Assembly: GCA_043777675.1 (NCBI GenBank)
Contig: JAYWHR010000017.1
Coordinates: forward strand, 1 to 60,654
Source of the DNA: JANMDU01 sp043777675
Lineage (GTDB): Bacteria > Pseudomonadota > Gammaproteobacteria > Burkholderiales > Burkholderiaceae_C
Direction: 5' to 3'
DNA: 60,654 nt
Shown here: in pieces, positions 25,591 through 33,412 of the stretch
How the letters are laid out: each line of letters opens with the position of its first letter
Numbering within the stretch: position 1 is the first letter of the stretch
Notes under the pieces: model-generated
What the model saw: only the letters and a program-made list of their open reading frames with translations
Database searches by the model: none
What the model was told of the DNA's origin: nothing
Program-made: the position numbers and the translations under genes

Positions 25591-26199
25591 ATGCGTCTTC
25601 TCTATCTCCACGGTTTTCGCTCTTCGCCGCAATCTTCTAAAGCTAAACTTATGGCTGAAAAGGTGCGCTTGGCCAATCGCAGGCAAGCTGGTATCGAATG
25701 GCATTGCCCGCAGCTTCCCGCCTCGCCAGCGCAGGCGTTTGAGCTGATTTGGCAATGGGTGGCATCGCCAGAGGCTGTATTGAACCGCGAGCCGCTTGCT
25801 GTGATCGGTTCATCGCTCGGCGGCTATTACGCGGCTGCGCTGACCGAGCGCCTGCTGCGCGCGGGCATATACGCGCGCTGCGTGCTGCTCAACCCTGCCC
25901 CGCATCCAGCGCGGGATTTGGCAGCGCATATTGGGAATCAGAAGAATTGGCATGATGAAGGCGACTTCGTTTTCACTCAGCAGCATGTCGATCAGCTCAA
26001 GGTGATCCATGCTGAAGTCTTCACCCGCCCCGAGCGGTACATGGCGATCATCGCCAAGGGTGATGAAGTTTTAAAGTGGCGCGAGATGGTCAAGCGCTTT
26101 CCTGCAGGCACGATGCGTTTGCTGGAAGGCGGCAATCATGCGATCAGCGATTTTGAAATGTATGCGGACGAAGTGTTGGCGTTTTGCCAAGGTGATTGA
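25591..26199 (+). CDS. YqiA-type alpha/beta hydrolase (esterase)
   Basis: 202 residues. MRLLYLHGFRSSPQSSKA carries the oxyanion His-Gly; GSSLGGYYA is the nucleophile elbow (Ser75); the Asp lies in the KGDEVLKW region and the His in GGNHAISDF. Matches the YqiA/YcfP family of small cytoplasmic acyl-CoA/ester hydrolases; the natural substrate is unknown. It starts 3 bases after rluC and overlaps the region of the next gene, so rluC, this gene and the Nudix gene look like one operon. Confidence 0.88.
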   Translation: MRLLYLHGFRSSPQSSKAKLMAEKVRLANRRQAGIEWHCPQLPASPAQAFELIWQWVASPEAVLNREPLAVIGSSLGGYYAAALTERLLRAGIYARCVLLNPAPHPARDLAAHIGNQKNWHDEGDFVFTQQHVDQLKVIHAEVFTRPERYMAIIAKGDEVLKWREMVKRFPAGTMRLLEGGNHAISDFEMYADEVLAFCQGD

Positions 26200-26207
26200 A
26201 TGAAAAT

Positions 26208-26663
26208 ATGGGTATGACAAACAACACGCTTCAAGCTGACACACACATTCCGCGCCAGGGCTTAGGCGAAGATGGGCAGCGCAAGATCGTGGATGTGGCG
26301 GTGGGGATTTTGATGCAAGCGGATGGCAGCTTTTTGATGACGACGCGGCCCTCAGGCAAGGTGTATGCGGGCTACTGGGAGTTTCCGGGCGGCAAGATTG
26401 AGCGCGGGGAGACTTTGGCTGATGCGTTGCGGCGCGAACTGATCGAAGAGATTGGCATCACGATTGGCGAGGTGCATCCTTGGAAAGAGCAAATCGTGGA
26501 CTATCCGCATGCGCTGGTGCGGCTGCATTTTTGCAAAGTGTTTGAGTGGAGTGGCGCGTTTGAGATGCGTGAGGGGCAGGAGATGCGCTGGCAAACTTTG
26601 CCTTGTGATGTGTCGCCGATTTTGCCGGGGGCTTTGCCTGTGCTTGAGTGGTTAGCTATTTAA
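26208..26663 (+). CDS. Nudix hydrolase, MutT-like
   Basis: 151 residues from ATG 26208 (ATG 26214 and an overlapping TTG at 26196 are alternatives). The Nudix box is complete: GGKIERGETLADALRRELIE followed by EIGI. VDVAVGILMQADGSFLMTTRP, VYAGYWEFPGGK, and the C-terminal WQTLPCDVSPILPGALPVLEWL fit MutT-type 8-oxo-dGTP diphosphatases, which keep oxidised nucleotides out of DNA. It is the last gene of the rluC operon. Confidence 0.9.
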   Translation: MGMTNNTLQADTHIPRQGLGEDGQRKIVDVAVGILMQADGSFLMTTRPSGKVYAGYWEFPGGKIERGETLADALRRELIEEIGITIGEVHPWKEQIVDYPHALVRLHFCKVFEWSGAFEMREGQEMRWQTLPCDVSPILPGALPVLEWLAI

Positions 26664-26687
26664 GTGTTGGGGCATATTGGCGTTCTA

Positions 26688-26781
26688 GGCCTGTGCTCGG
26701 CGCAGTCGTCGTGGCCTCATGAGCCCGCGCAGCGAGTTACGCGGCCAAAATCGGCCACGCCCACTGCGCCGATCACAGGCC
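26688..26781. repeat. Three-tier long hairpin, intergenic
   Basis: Outer arms 26688-26706 and 26763-26781 pair over 18 of 19 positions. Inside are a second stem (26710-26716 with 26753-26759, CGTGGCC/GGCCACG) and a third (26725-26729 with 26740-26744). It lies between convergent genes. No T-run follows, so it is not a plain terminator; it could be a structured RNA or a DNA fold-back element. Confidence 0.6.
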
Positions 26782-26874
26782 GTGAATAGCGAGAATAGTT
26801 CCAATCTAGGCGCTCAAACAGTGTGAGCTGTAGTGACAGTTACGCACCAAGATCGCAAGAGTAGCTGACAGGCC

Positions 26875-26948
26875 GCGAGTGTGAGGCATCTTCCCCGCTC
26901 TCATGGTGGAGTACCACAAATCGATCGGGGAAGATGCCTCACACTCGC
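26875..26948. repeat. Long perfect hairpin, intergenic
   Basis: Arms 26875-26897 and 26926-26948 are a perfect 23-bp inverted repeat; the 28-base loop holds a small GTGG-AGTA-CCAC hairpin. Same 384-base intergenic space as the hairpin at 26688. The loop sequence is not that of the PH elements. Confidence 0.65.
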
Positions 26949-26989
26949 AGCCGCTCTATCCAAAACGCAATCTTCAAACCACCAAAAAT

Positions 26990-27032
26990 ACTACAAATTC
27001 AATAGCACTTTACGAAGTAAATACGCCGGCTA
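26990..27032 (+). repeat. GCCGGC-terminal repeat, copy R6
   Basis: ACTACAAATTCAATAGCA, ending ATACGCCGGCTA. It ends 15 bases from the stop of the minus-strand epimerase-like gene. Confidence 0.8.
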
Positions 27033-27047
27033 TAAGACAATAAAGCA

Positions 27048-27971
27048 CTAAATCCGCAATCCATCCAACACCGACGGGTACCGCAGCACCACCCGCAGCT
27101 CGCGCTTCATCCGCCCGTTGGTCAAGCGCCGCGATTCGCTCATGAAGCTGAGGAGCATCAATGGCAATTCGCCGTTTGCGACATCGCGGCTGATACGCGG
27201 AGGGTGACTCAATCCATACAGATCGGCAGCTTGCGTCATATAGTCGCCCATCTTCAATTGCGAGTCGTCCACCACGTTATAGACGCGCTGCGGTTTGCCG
27301 TGCCACAGTGCATTGATGCAGGCGCGTGCGAGATCGTCGGCCTGGATATGGTTGGTGTACACGTCGTCTTTCGCCTCTAAAACGGGCGTGCCTTTGAGCA
27401 GGCGAGTTCGCGGCGTGCCACCTTCTCGATCATTGGCGTAAATGCCGGGAATACGCAAAATGCTGGCGGTAAGACTGCTGCGAGCGAAGTTCAAAATCTG
27501 CTGCTCTGCATCCACGCGGCGATGCGCGCGCGGCGTATGTGCATGGGTCGGCCGGTTTTCGTTGACCCATTCGCCTTGGCAGTCGCCATACACGCCAGTA
27601 GTCGAGCCATAGACGAAATGCGAGGGCAAGCTGCGGCGGCGCAAGGCTTGTAGCAAATGCACAGTGCGCGGATCGCGCCACCATTCATCTTTGTTTTGTG
27701 TGGGGGGTGGGGCTAAGTGCAATACACGATTTGCGATGCCGGCTAACCGATGCAGACTGGCTACATTGTCTAAATTGCCGACGATAGGTTGGATGCCGAA
27801 GGCTTGCAACGCAGGTGCACGCTCAGGCGACGAGGTGAGCGCGATTTTGCGAACATGCGCTGGTAACTGAGTGGCCACACGCAGCCCGACATCGCCACAA
27901 CCCACGATCAATATGCGTTGTTGGCGAAAGCGGCGCGGCAGTGCGCCGAGGGGGTTTTGATTTGAAGGCAC
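27048..27971 (-). CDS. NAD(P)-dependent epimerase/dehydratase-like (extended SDR)
   Basis: 307 residues. The Rossmann glycine motif is RILIVGCGDVGLRVA; further signs are NRVLHLAPPPTQNKDEWW, FVYGSTTGVYGDCQGEWVNE (Ser/Tyr active-site line, with the Tyr of TTGVYGD) and SILRIPGIYANDREG. This matches the YeeZ-like group of atypical SDRs found in many proteobacteria. Substrate unknown. It is divergent from the ferredoxin-reductase gene with ~41 bases between starts. Confidence 0.85.
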   Translation of the reverse strand: MPSNQNPLGALPRRFRQQRILIVGCGDVGLRVATQLPAHVRKIALTSSPERAPALQAFGIQPIVGNLDNVASLHRLAGIANRVLHLAPPPTQNKDEWWRDPRTVHLLQALRRRSLPSHFVYGSTTGVYGDCQGEWVNENRPTHAHTPRAHRRVDAEQQILNFARSSLTASILRIPGIYANDREGGTPRTRLLKGTPVLEAKDDVYTNHIQADDLARACINALWHGKPQRVYNVVDDSQLKMGDYMTQAADLYGLSHPPRISRDVANGELPLMLLSFMSESRRLTNGRMKRELRVVLRYPSVLDGLRI

Positions 27972-28012
27972 AATTCGGGTCAGTAAAACAGTTTTCTCAG
28001 AACGTATTGTCT

Positions 28013-29056
28013 ATGTCTTTCCAAATCACCATCCAGCCCAGCGGCCGCAGCTTTGCCGCGGGCCCCGATCAATTCATTCTTGCCGCTGGCATTGCCCAAG
28101 GCATTGGTCTGCCCTATGGCTGCAAAGATGGCGCTTGCGGCAGTTGTAAATGCAAAAAAATATCCGGCACGGTAGAGCATGGGCCGCATCAATCCAAAGC
28201 GCTCTCCGCTGAGGAAGAGGAAAACGGCTTTGTGCTCACCTGTTGCGCCAAGCCACTGTCTGACGTTTTATTGGAATCCAAACAAGTCACTGAAGCCGGC
28301 GCATTCCCGATTAAGAAAATGCCCAGCCGGGTGATGGCACTCGAGAAGCTTTCGCACGATGTGATGCGCGTCAAACTGCAATTACCAGCGAATGATGTGG
28401 TGCAGTATCACGCGGGGCAGTATGTAGAATTTTTGCTGCGCGATGGCGCGCGCCGCGCTTACAGCATGGGTAATGCGCCGCATACGCTGGATGCGGCTGC
28501 GCCGATGATCGAGCTGCACATGCGCCACATGCCGGGCGGCAAGTTCACCGATCATGTGTTTGGCGCGATGAAAGAAAAAGAAATTCTACGCATCGAAGGG
28601 CCTTTTGGAAGCTTCTATTTGCGAGAAAGCGATAAACCGATTGTGATGGTGGCCTCGGGCACGGGCTTTGCGCCCATCAAAGCGCTGATTGAGCACATGC
28701 AATTTAAAAACATCACCCGCCCCACCGTGCTGTACTGGGGTGGCCGTCGGCCAGCGGACTTGTACATGGATGGGTGGGTCAAAGAGCGCTTGGCGGAGAT
28801 GCCGAATCTGCGTTATGTGCCAGTCGTCTCCGATGCTTTGGCAGAAGACGGCTGGAGCGGCCGCACCGGCTTCGTCCACCAAGCGGTGTTGGATGACTTT
28901 GCCGATCTGAGCGGTCATCAGGTGTATGCCTGCGGCGCGCCGATTGTGGTGGATTCAGCGCAACGTGATTTTGTGGGGCAGCGCGGCTTACCGCTTGAAG
29001 AGTTTTATGCGGACTCATTCACCACTGAGGCTGATAAAGCAAAAGAGGTGGCGTGA
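28013..29056 (+). CDS. Ferredoxin-fused NAD(P)H:flavin reductase (AscD/CDP-6-deoxyglucoseen reductase-like)
   Basis: 347 residues. An N-terminal plant-type 2Fe-2S domain (Cys37, Cys42, Cys45, Cys77: YGCKDGACGSCKCKK and LTCCAK) is followed by an FAD-binding domain (RRAYSMGNAP) and an NAD-binding domain (VMVASGTGFAPIKALIEHM, YWGGRRPADLY, VYACGAPIVVDSAQ). It moves electrons from NAD(P)H to the 2Fe-2S centre. Burkholderiales carry such a stand-alone gene annotated as AscD-like; the real acceptor is unknown. The Met at 28013 is chosen because the ferredoxin fold starts there. Confidence 0.92.
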   Translation: MSFQITIQPSGRSFAAGPDQFILAAGIAQGIGLPYGCKDGACGSCKCKKISGTVEHGPHQSKALSAEEEENGFVLTCCAKPLSDVLLESKQVTEAGAFPIKKMPSRVMALEKLSHDVMRVKLQLPANDVVQYHAGQYVEFLLRDGARRAYSMGNAPHTLDAAAPMIELHMRHMPGGKFTDHVFGAMKEKEILRIEGPFGSFYLRESDKPIVMVASGTGFAPIKALIEHMQFKNITRPTVLYWGGRRPADLYMDGWVKERLAEMPNLRYVPVVSDALAEDGWSGRTGFVHQAVLDDFADLSGHQVYACGAPIVVDSAQRDFVGQRGLPLEEFYADSFTTEADKAKEVA

Positions 29057-29104
29057 TATCTCAGGCAATCGCTGCAACACATGCAAGCGATTGCCAAACC
29101 CGTG

Positions 29105-30268
29105 CTAAAGACCTTTGACAGCTTCTACACCCGTTGCCGTGAAGTCGGTAAACACACCGTCTAAACCTAAGCGCATGTAGTACTGCATCTCCGCTTTCGG
29201 GTCTTTAAAACCATAGCCGCTAGCATCGTTGCGGAAAGTAAATGCATGCACCAGCAAGCCTTTGCTGTGGGCCAGTTCGATCACGCCTGTACTGCCATCC
29301 ACGCGGCGGTCGTTGAGGTTGATCACACCATCAGCATTGCGATCCACGTTATCCGCCACCGTTTTCACTAAATACGGCTTCCACGGGCCGATGCCATCGG
29401 CATAGGTTTTAATGAAGTCTAGGCCTGCGGGTTTGAGCAAATCGGCGAAAGTGCGCGTGTTGCCGTTAACAGCGAAGTCATAGGGCTTGTCGTAGGGCGC
29501 GACCAGTGCCAAGCTACCGTCGGCATTGACATCATCGGCATCAATCAGTTGAATCAATTTGATTTGCGTCTTCGTGTTGAGATACTGTAAATTGCTCACT
29601 TCAAAGGATTGAATGAACACAGGTGCAGTGGCTACGTTGCCATATGCAGCATGAAGCGTGGCGAGCAATTTGTCTTCAAATACGTTAGCGCCAAAGTTCA
29701 GCACATTTGCGTGAAAAGTAGAGTGCTTGATTTCTGGGTAAATACAAACGCTGCGGCCTAAGCGTGTACTTTCAGCTTTGGCCAGTGTGATGATTTCATC
29801 CAGTGTAGGAATTCGGTAGAGTGCATTGAATTGCTGGGGGCGTGATGCGCGAGGTTGTTTGGCAAAAAGCGTTTTGATCTCCGCCAATGTGAAATCACTG
29901 GAAAAGTAGGCGGTGGTCGTCACGCCGTCTAAGCTGCGTGTGCTTTTGCGTGCTGCAGGGAATTTGGCGGCCACATCGGTGGTGTCGTCAAGCATCGGCT
30001 CATGACGCGCGATCATGATGCCGTCTTTGGTCAGCTCTAAATCGGGCTCAATACAGTCGGCGCCTTGCTCGATCGCTCGTTTGTAGGCTTCAATCGTGTG
30101 CTCTGGCAATTCGCCCGATGCGCCGCGATGGCCAATCACGATCGGGGCCGAGCCAGACAACGTATTAAAACGACGCGCATTATCACTGTCATTGTTGCTC
30201 CCGCCGCAAGCAGCTAAGCTCAATACAGCGCTCACGAGCACACACCATTGCAAAGTAAGTCGTTTCAT
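29105..30268 (-). CDS. Glycerophosphodiester phosphodiesterase lipoprotein
   Basis: 387 residues from MKRLTLQWCV. Lipobox SLAAC (Cys21). GDPD family: VIGHRGASGELPEHTIEAY (catalytic Arg and Glu), GADCIEPDLELTKDG, MIARHEP (His), and C-terminal GLLVHAFTFRND with DGVFTDF. It hydrolyses deacylated phospholipids to glycerol-3-phosphate and an alcohol, here probably lipid-anchored in the envelope (GlpQ-like). A Met six codons upstream lengthens the n-region and is less likely. Its 3' end faces the ferredoxin reductase gene. Confidence 0.92.
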   Translation of the reverse strand: MKRLTLQWCVLVSAVLSLAACGGSNNDSDNARRFNTLSGSAPIVIGHRGASGELPEHTIEAYKRAIEQGADCIEPDLELTKDGIMIARHEPMLDDTTDVAAKFPAARKSTRSLDGVTTTAYFSSDFTLAEIKTLFAKQPRASRPQQFNALYRIPTLDEIITLAKAESTRLGRSVCIYPEIKHSTFHANVLNFGANVFEDKLLATLHAAYGNVATAPVFIQSFEVSNLQYLNTKTQIKLIQLIDADDVNADGSLALVAPYDKPYDFAVNGNTRTFADLLKPAGLDFIKTYADGIGPWKPYLVKTVADNVDRNADGVINLNDRRVDGSTGVIELAHSKGLLVHAFTFRNDASGYGFKDPKAEMQYYMRLGLDGVFTDFTATGVEAVKGL

Positions 30269-30461
30269 AACAGTTTGTCCATTCATATCAAAAATTAATG
30301 TTGACGATTGGCACAGCGTAGTCTTGTTGTGTGACGAATTTTTGAAGCTTGCATGACAACGGTATGACGACTAAGCATGAAATCAGTGTGAACCCGCTCA
30401 TAGCGGCCGCCGATTCACGCTAAAGTCATGACACTTGTCTTCTATGTAACTCTTCATTGCC

Positions 30462-31475
30462 ATGATCACTTCTTCCTCTATCTCTAGACGCAATACTCTC
30501 AAATCCATAGCAGCTTGCGCAATATCTATGCCGGCTAGCTATGCTTTTTCTCAAAATTCGACACTTAATTTTCCGAATAAGCCGATCCGTTGGATCATTG
30601 CCTCTGGCGCAGGAAGCTCGCTAGATGCAATAGCACGCGCTATGCAAGAGCGCTTGGTGGCTACGCTCGGGCAGCCTATCGTTATTGAAAACCGCCCTCA
30701 AGCCGGCGGCACTGTTGCGACCAACGAAGTGGCAAAGAGCGCTGCCGATGGCCACACTTGGCTGCTTGGCTTCAATGGCCCGGTCGCCTTCGCGCCTTTC
30801 CTCTACAGCAAGCTGCCCTACAACCCACTCAAAGATTTGGCGCCCGTGGTGCTCACCACATCGCAGCCCAATATCGTGGCAGTCAATGCCAACGTACCGG
30901 CCAACACCATCAAAGAACTGGTGGCGCTGATGAAGGCTAGCCCTGGCAAGTACAACTACGCCTCCGTGGGCAACGGCTCTTCATCGCATCTAGCGATGGA
31001 ATATTTGAAAGCGCTCACGGGCACATTCGCTGTGCATATCCCGTTCAACGGCGGGCCACCGGCTGTGCTCGCCACCGCTGGCGGCGACACGCAAATCCTC
31101 GCCACCGTGCCCACATTAATCCTGCCGCAAGTCAAAGCGGGCCGTATGAAGGCGCTGGCTGTGACAGGCAAAACGCGCTACTCGCTCACCCCCGAGTTGC
31201 CCACGGTGGAGAGCTCAGGCTTGAAAGAATTGCAAGGTTTTGAGGCCATCGCCTGGAACGGCGTGCTGGTGGCAGCCAACACGCCCCGCCCGATCATTGA
31301 TCGCATCAACGCAGCGATCAACGCCGCGATGAAAGAGCCCAGTGTGATGGAGCGAATGAAAACAGCGGGCTTGGATGCAGTGGGCGGCAGCGCAGACTCA
31401 TTTGGCCAACTCATCGCTGATGAAGCGAAGAAGTGGGAGCCGATCATCAAGCGAGCAGGGGCAAAGCTCGATTAA
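30462..31475 (+). CDS. Bug/TctC-family periplasmic binding protein
   Basis: 337 residues. Export signal MITSSSISRRNTLKSIAAC..., then the family hallmarks NKPIRWIIASGAGSSLDAIARAM, VIENRPQAGGTVATNEVAKS, ADGHTWLLGFNG, VAVNANVPA and YASVGNGSSSHLAME. These proteins bind small carboxylates or amides; Burkholderiales carry dozens, most without adjacent membrane partners, as here. The signal-peptide core (residues 12-26, TLKSIAACAISMPAS) is encoded by repeat R7. The 3' end faces the 109-residue gene convergently. Confidence 0.92.
   Translation: MITSSSISRRNTLKSIAACAISMPASYAFSQNSTLNFPNKPIRWIIASGAGSSLDAIARAMQERLVATLGQPIVIENRPQAGGTVATNEVAKSAADGHTWLLGFNGPVAFAPFLYSKLPYNPLKDLAPVVLTTSQPNIVAVNANVPANTIKELVALMKASPGKYNYASVGNGSSSHLAMEYLKALTGTFAVHIPFNGGPPAVLATAGGDTQILATVPTLILPQVKAGRMKALAVTGKTRYSLTPELPTVESSGLKELQGFEAIAWNGVLVAANTPRPIIDRINAAINAAMKEPSVMERMKTAGLDAVGGSADSFGQLIADEAKKWEPIIKRAGAKLD
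30495..30537 (+). repeat. GCCGGC-terminal repeat, copy R7, inside a TctC signal peptide
   Basis: ACTCTCAAATCCATAGCA, ending CTATGCCGGCTA. It is read in the frame ACT-CTC-AAA, identical to that of R4 in dolP. Confidence 0.8.
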
Positions 31476-31492
31476 ACCGAGCAGCGAGTTAC

Positions 31493-31822
31493 TCAAGAGT
31501 TGGCTGAGACGCCGGAGAACAAAGCAGCGGCTTTTTGTTTGATTTCTTGCAGCTCAGAAGCCGTCACCGAATATTGCCCTGTGGTCTTGTTGATCTGAAC
31601 GCTGAACTCCACATCTTTGCCGGCATTACTGAGCTTGCCGCATGAGAAATCGTATTCCTTGTTTTCCCAAGGCAAGCCATTGACGCCTTCGTCGTAATCT
31701 TGGTATTCCACACGTGTGATCTCGCCACTGGCTATGTTGAGTAAAGCGCTCGCATGAATGATTTCATCAAACAGCTCATCATCAATTTGAATGGGTACTA
31801 AAAGATCGCCTTTTTTACTCAT
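31493..31822 (-). CDS. Hypothetical 109-residue protein
   Basis: MSKKGDLLVPIQIDDELFDEI..., an acidic soluble protein with a beta-rich middle (REYDEGVNG-like WENKEYDFSCGKL, VEFSVQINKTTGQYSV) and a helical end (ELQEIKQKAAALFSG). I recognise no domain. It overlaps the end of the DUF1653 gene by 4 bases (ATGA), so the two are one transcription unit and probably work together. Confidence 0.7.
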   Translation of the reverse strand: MSKKGDLLVPIQIDDELFDEIIHASALLNIASGEITRVEYQDYDEGVNGLPWENKEYDFSCGKLSNAGKDVEFSVQINKTTGQYSVTASELQEIKQKAAALFSGVSANS

Positions 31823-32055
31823 GATATTTTCCTAAATCTGGGTTGCTGGATACCATCAATCACGACATCTTCATTAAACATGGCCGCCGGCCGGACCCAC
31901 AGGCCATGCTCGCCGTAAAGTGCTCGATACAGCGTGAGCGGCTCCAGCGTTTCACTGTGGCGCACGGTGCCCACCACATCGTATTCCATGCCTTTGTAAT
32001 GGCGATAGCGGCCAGGCGGTGTGACGATGAGAGGTGGCATGGTTTCGTTGCTCAT
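31819..32055 (-). CDS. DUF1653 domain protein
   Basis: 78 residues from MSNETMPPLI. The line PGRYRHYKGMEYDVVGTVRHSETLEPLTLYRALYGE... with LWVRPAAMFNEDV is the DUF1653 signature, a small SH3-like fold of unknown function. Residues upstream of the chosen Met have no family similarity. Its start lies 44 bases from the divergent rsmB-like gene, so the two share a very short control region. It is translationally coupled to the following 109-residue gene. Confidence 0.88.
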   Translation of the reverse strand: MSNETMPPLIVTPPGRYRHYKGMEYDVVGTVRHSETLEPLTLYRALYGEHGLWVRPAAMFNEDVVIDGIQQPRFRKIS

Positions 32056-32099
32056 GCTTAGATTATCTCCTTGGTTGATAAGGGTGGGACAATACAAGG

Positions 32100-33389
32100 A
32101 TGCACCCACAACAACTTCTCGAAGGCTGCGCCGAACTCGTGGCGCTTGTCATGCGCTTTGACCACCCGGCCGACAGCATTATTTCTCGCTTTTTTAAAGA
32201 GCATCGCGGCTTAGGCCAGCGCGAGCGCGCTACGCTGGCTGACACAGCTTATGGCGTTTTGCGGCATCGCAGCTTGTATGAGCTGATGGCGCGCAGCGCG
32301 CCCAAAGGCATGGGTAGCGTGCATCGCAAGCTGGCGATGCTGGCTTTTGCTGCGCCACGCGATTATTTGGTAGGCGGCATTTTGCCGCTAGAACGCGCTT
32401 GGCTGGAGACTTGCGATGCGCAAATTGCTTCTGGCCAAGGATTGCTCGATCTGCACAAACACAATCTGCCCGAATGGCTCGCTGCGCTGCTGAAGGCTCA
32501 ACTGGGCGATCAATTTTGGCCACTTGTCAAAACGCTTAACAATTCCGCGCCGCTGGATCTTCGCGTGAATACTTTTAAGGGAAATCGTGAGGCAGCCGGC
32601 AAAGAACTTGGCTCCTTTGGTATCAAAACAGTCGCAACACCGTTTTCCCCTTGGGGCTTGCGCATTCAGGGCAAGCCCGCTTTAAATACCTTGGCCGTCT
32701 TCAAAGAAGGCCGCGTGGAAGTGCAAGATGAAGGCTCGCAACTGCTTGCTTTGCTCACCGGCGCAAAGCGTGGCGAGATGGTGGGAGATTTTTGCGCAGG
32801 CGCTGGTGGCAAAACTTTGGCGCTCGGCGGCATGATGAAAAACACCGGCCGGCTTTACGCTTTTGACACCTCGCAAAAACGGCTCGATGGCATGAAGCCG
32901 CGCTTAGCGCGCAGCGGCCTGTCGAATATTCACCCTGTGTGCATTGCCCACGAGCGCGATGAGCGCATCAAGCGCTTGGCCGGCAAAATGGATCGCGTGT
33001 TGGTGGATGCGCCTTGCAGCGGCTTAGGTACCCTGCGCCGCAATCCTGATCTCAAATGGCGGCAAAAAGAAACGGATGTAGCCGAGTTGGTTGAGCTGCA
33101 AGCGAAGATTTTGCAAAGCGCCGCGCGACTGGTGAAAAGCGGGGGGCGTTTGGTGTATGCCACCTGCAGCTTGCTGCGCGAAGAAAACGAAGCCATTGCC
33201 GAGGCTTTTGGGGCAGCGAATCCAGATTTTGAGCCGATGGAAGTGGGCGAGATTCTGACGGCTCAAAAGATTGAAAAAGCCGAAACCTTGTGCAGCGGCT
33301 CTGCCGATACGCCGGCGCGTTATCTGCGGATGTGGCCGCAATTGCATCACACGGATGGTTTTTTTGCAGCGGTGTGGCAGCGAAAATAG
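32100..33389 (+). CDS. rsmB: RsmB-family rRNA (cytosine-5-)-methyltransferase
   Basis: 429 residues. Motifs: SAM site VGDFCAGAGGKTLALGG, motif IV VLVDAPCSGLGTLRRNPD (Cys306) and motif VI YATCSLLREENE (Cys356, the catalytic nucleophile). The N-terminal helical NusB-like part is shorter than in E. coli RsmB, as usual for the Burkholderiales branch; another m5C methyltransferase of the RsmB/RsmF group is therefore possible. CAAGG precedes the ATG. It is convergent with the HIBADH-family gene. Confidence 0.88.
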   Translation: MHPQQLLEGCAELVALVMRFDHPADSIISRFFKEHRGLGQRERATLADTAYGVLRHRSLYELMARSAPKGMGSVHRKLAMLAFAAPRDYLVGGILPLERAWLETCDAQIASGQGLLDLHKHNLPEWLAALLKAQLGDQFWPLVKTLNNSAPLDLRVNTFKGNREAAGKELGSFGIKTVATPFSPWGLRIQGKPALNTLAVFKEGRVEVQDEGSQLLALLTGAKRGEMVGDFCAGAGGKTLALGGMMKNTGRLYAFDTSQKRLDGMKPRLARSGLSNIHPVCIAHERDERIKRLAGKMDRVLVDAPCSGLGTLRRNPDLKWRQKETDVAELVELQAKILQSAARLVKSGGRLVYATCSLLREENEAIAEAFGAANPDFEPMEVGEILTAQKIEKAETLCSGSADTPARYLRMWPQLHHTDGFFAAVWQRK

Positions 33390-33412
33390 ATGACATTTGC
33401 GCGCCGTAGAAA

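Noticed and set aside
26729..31492. Shared 12-mer GCAGCGAGTTAC in the hairpin at 26729-26740 and after a Bug gene at 31481-31492
   Set aside because: Too short to call a repeat; no wider similarity around it.
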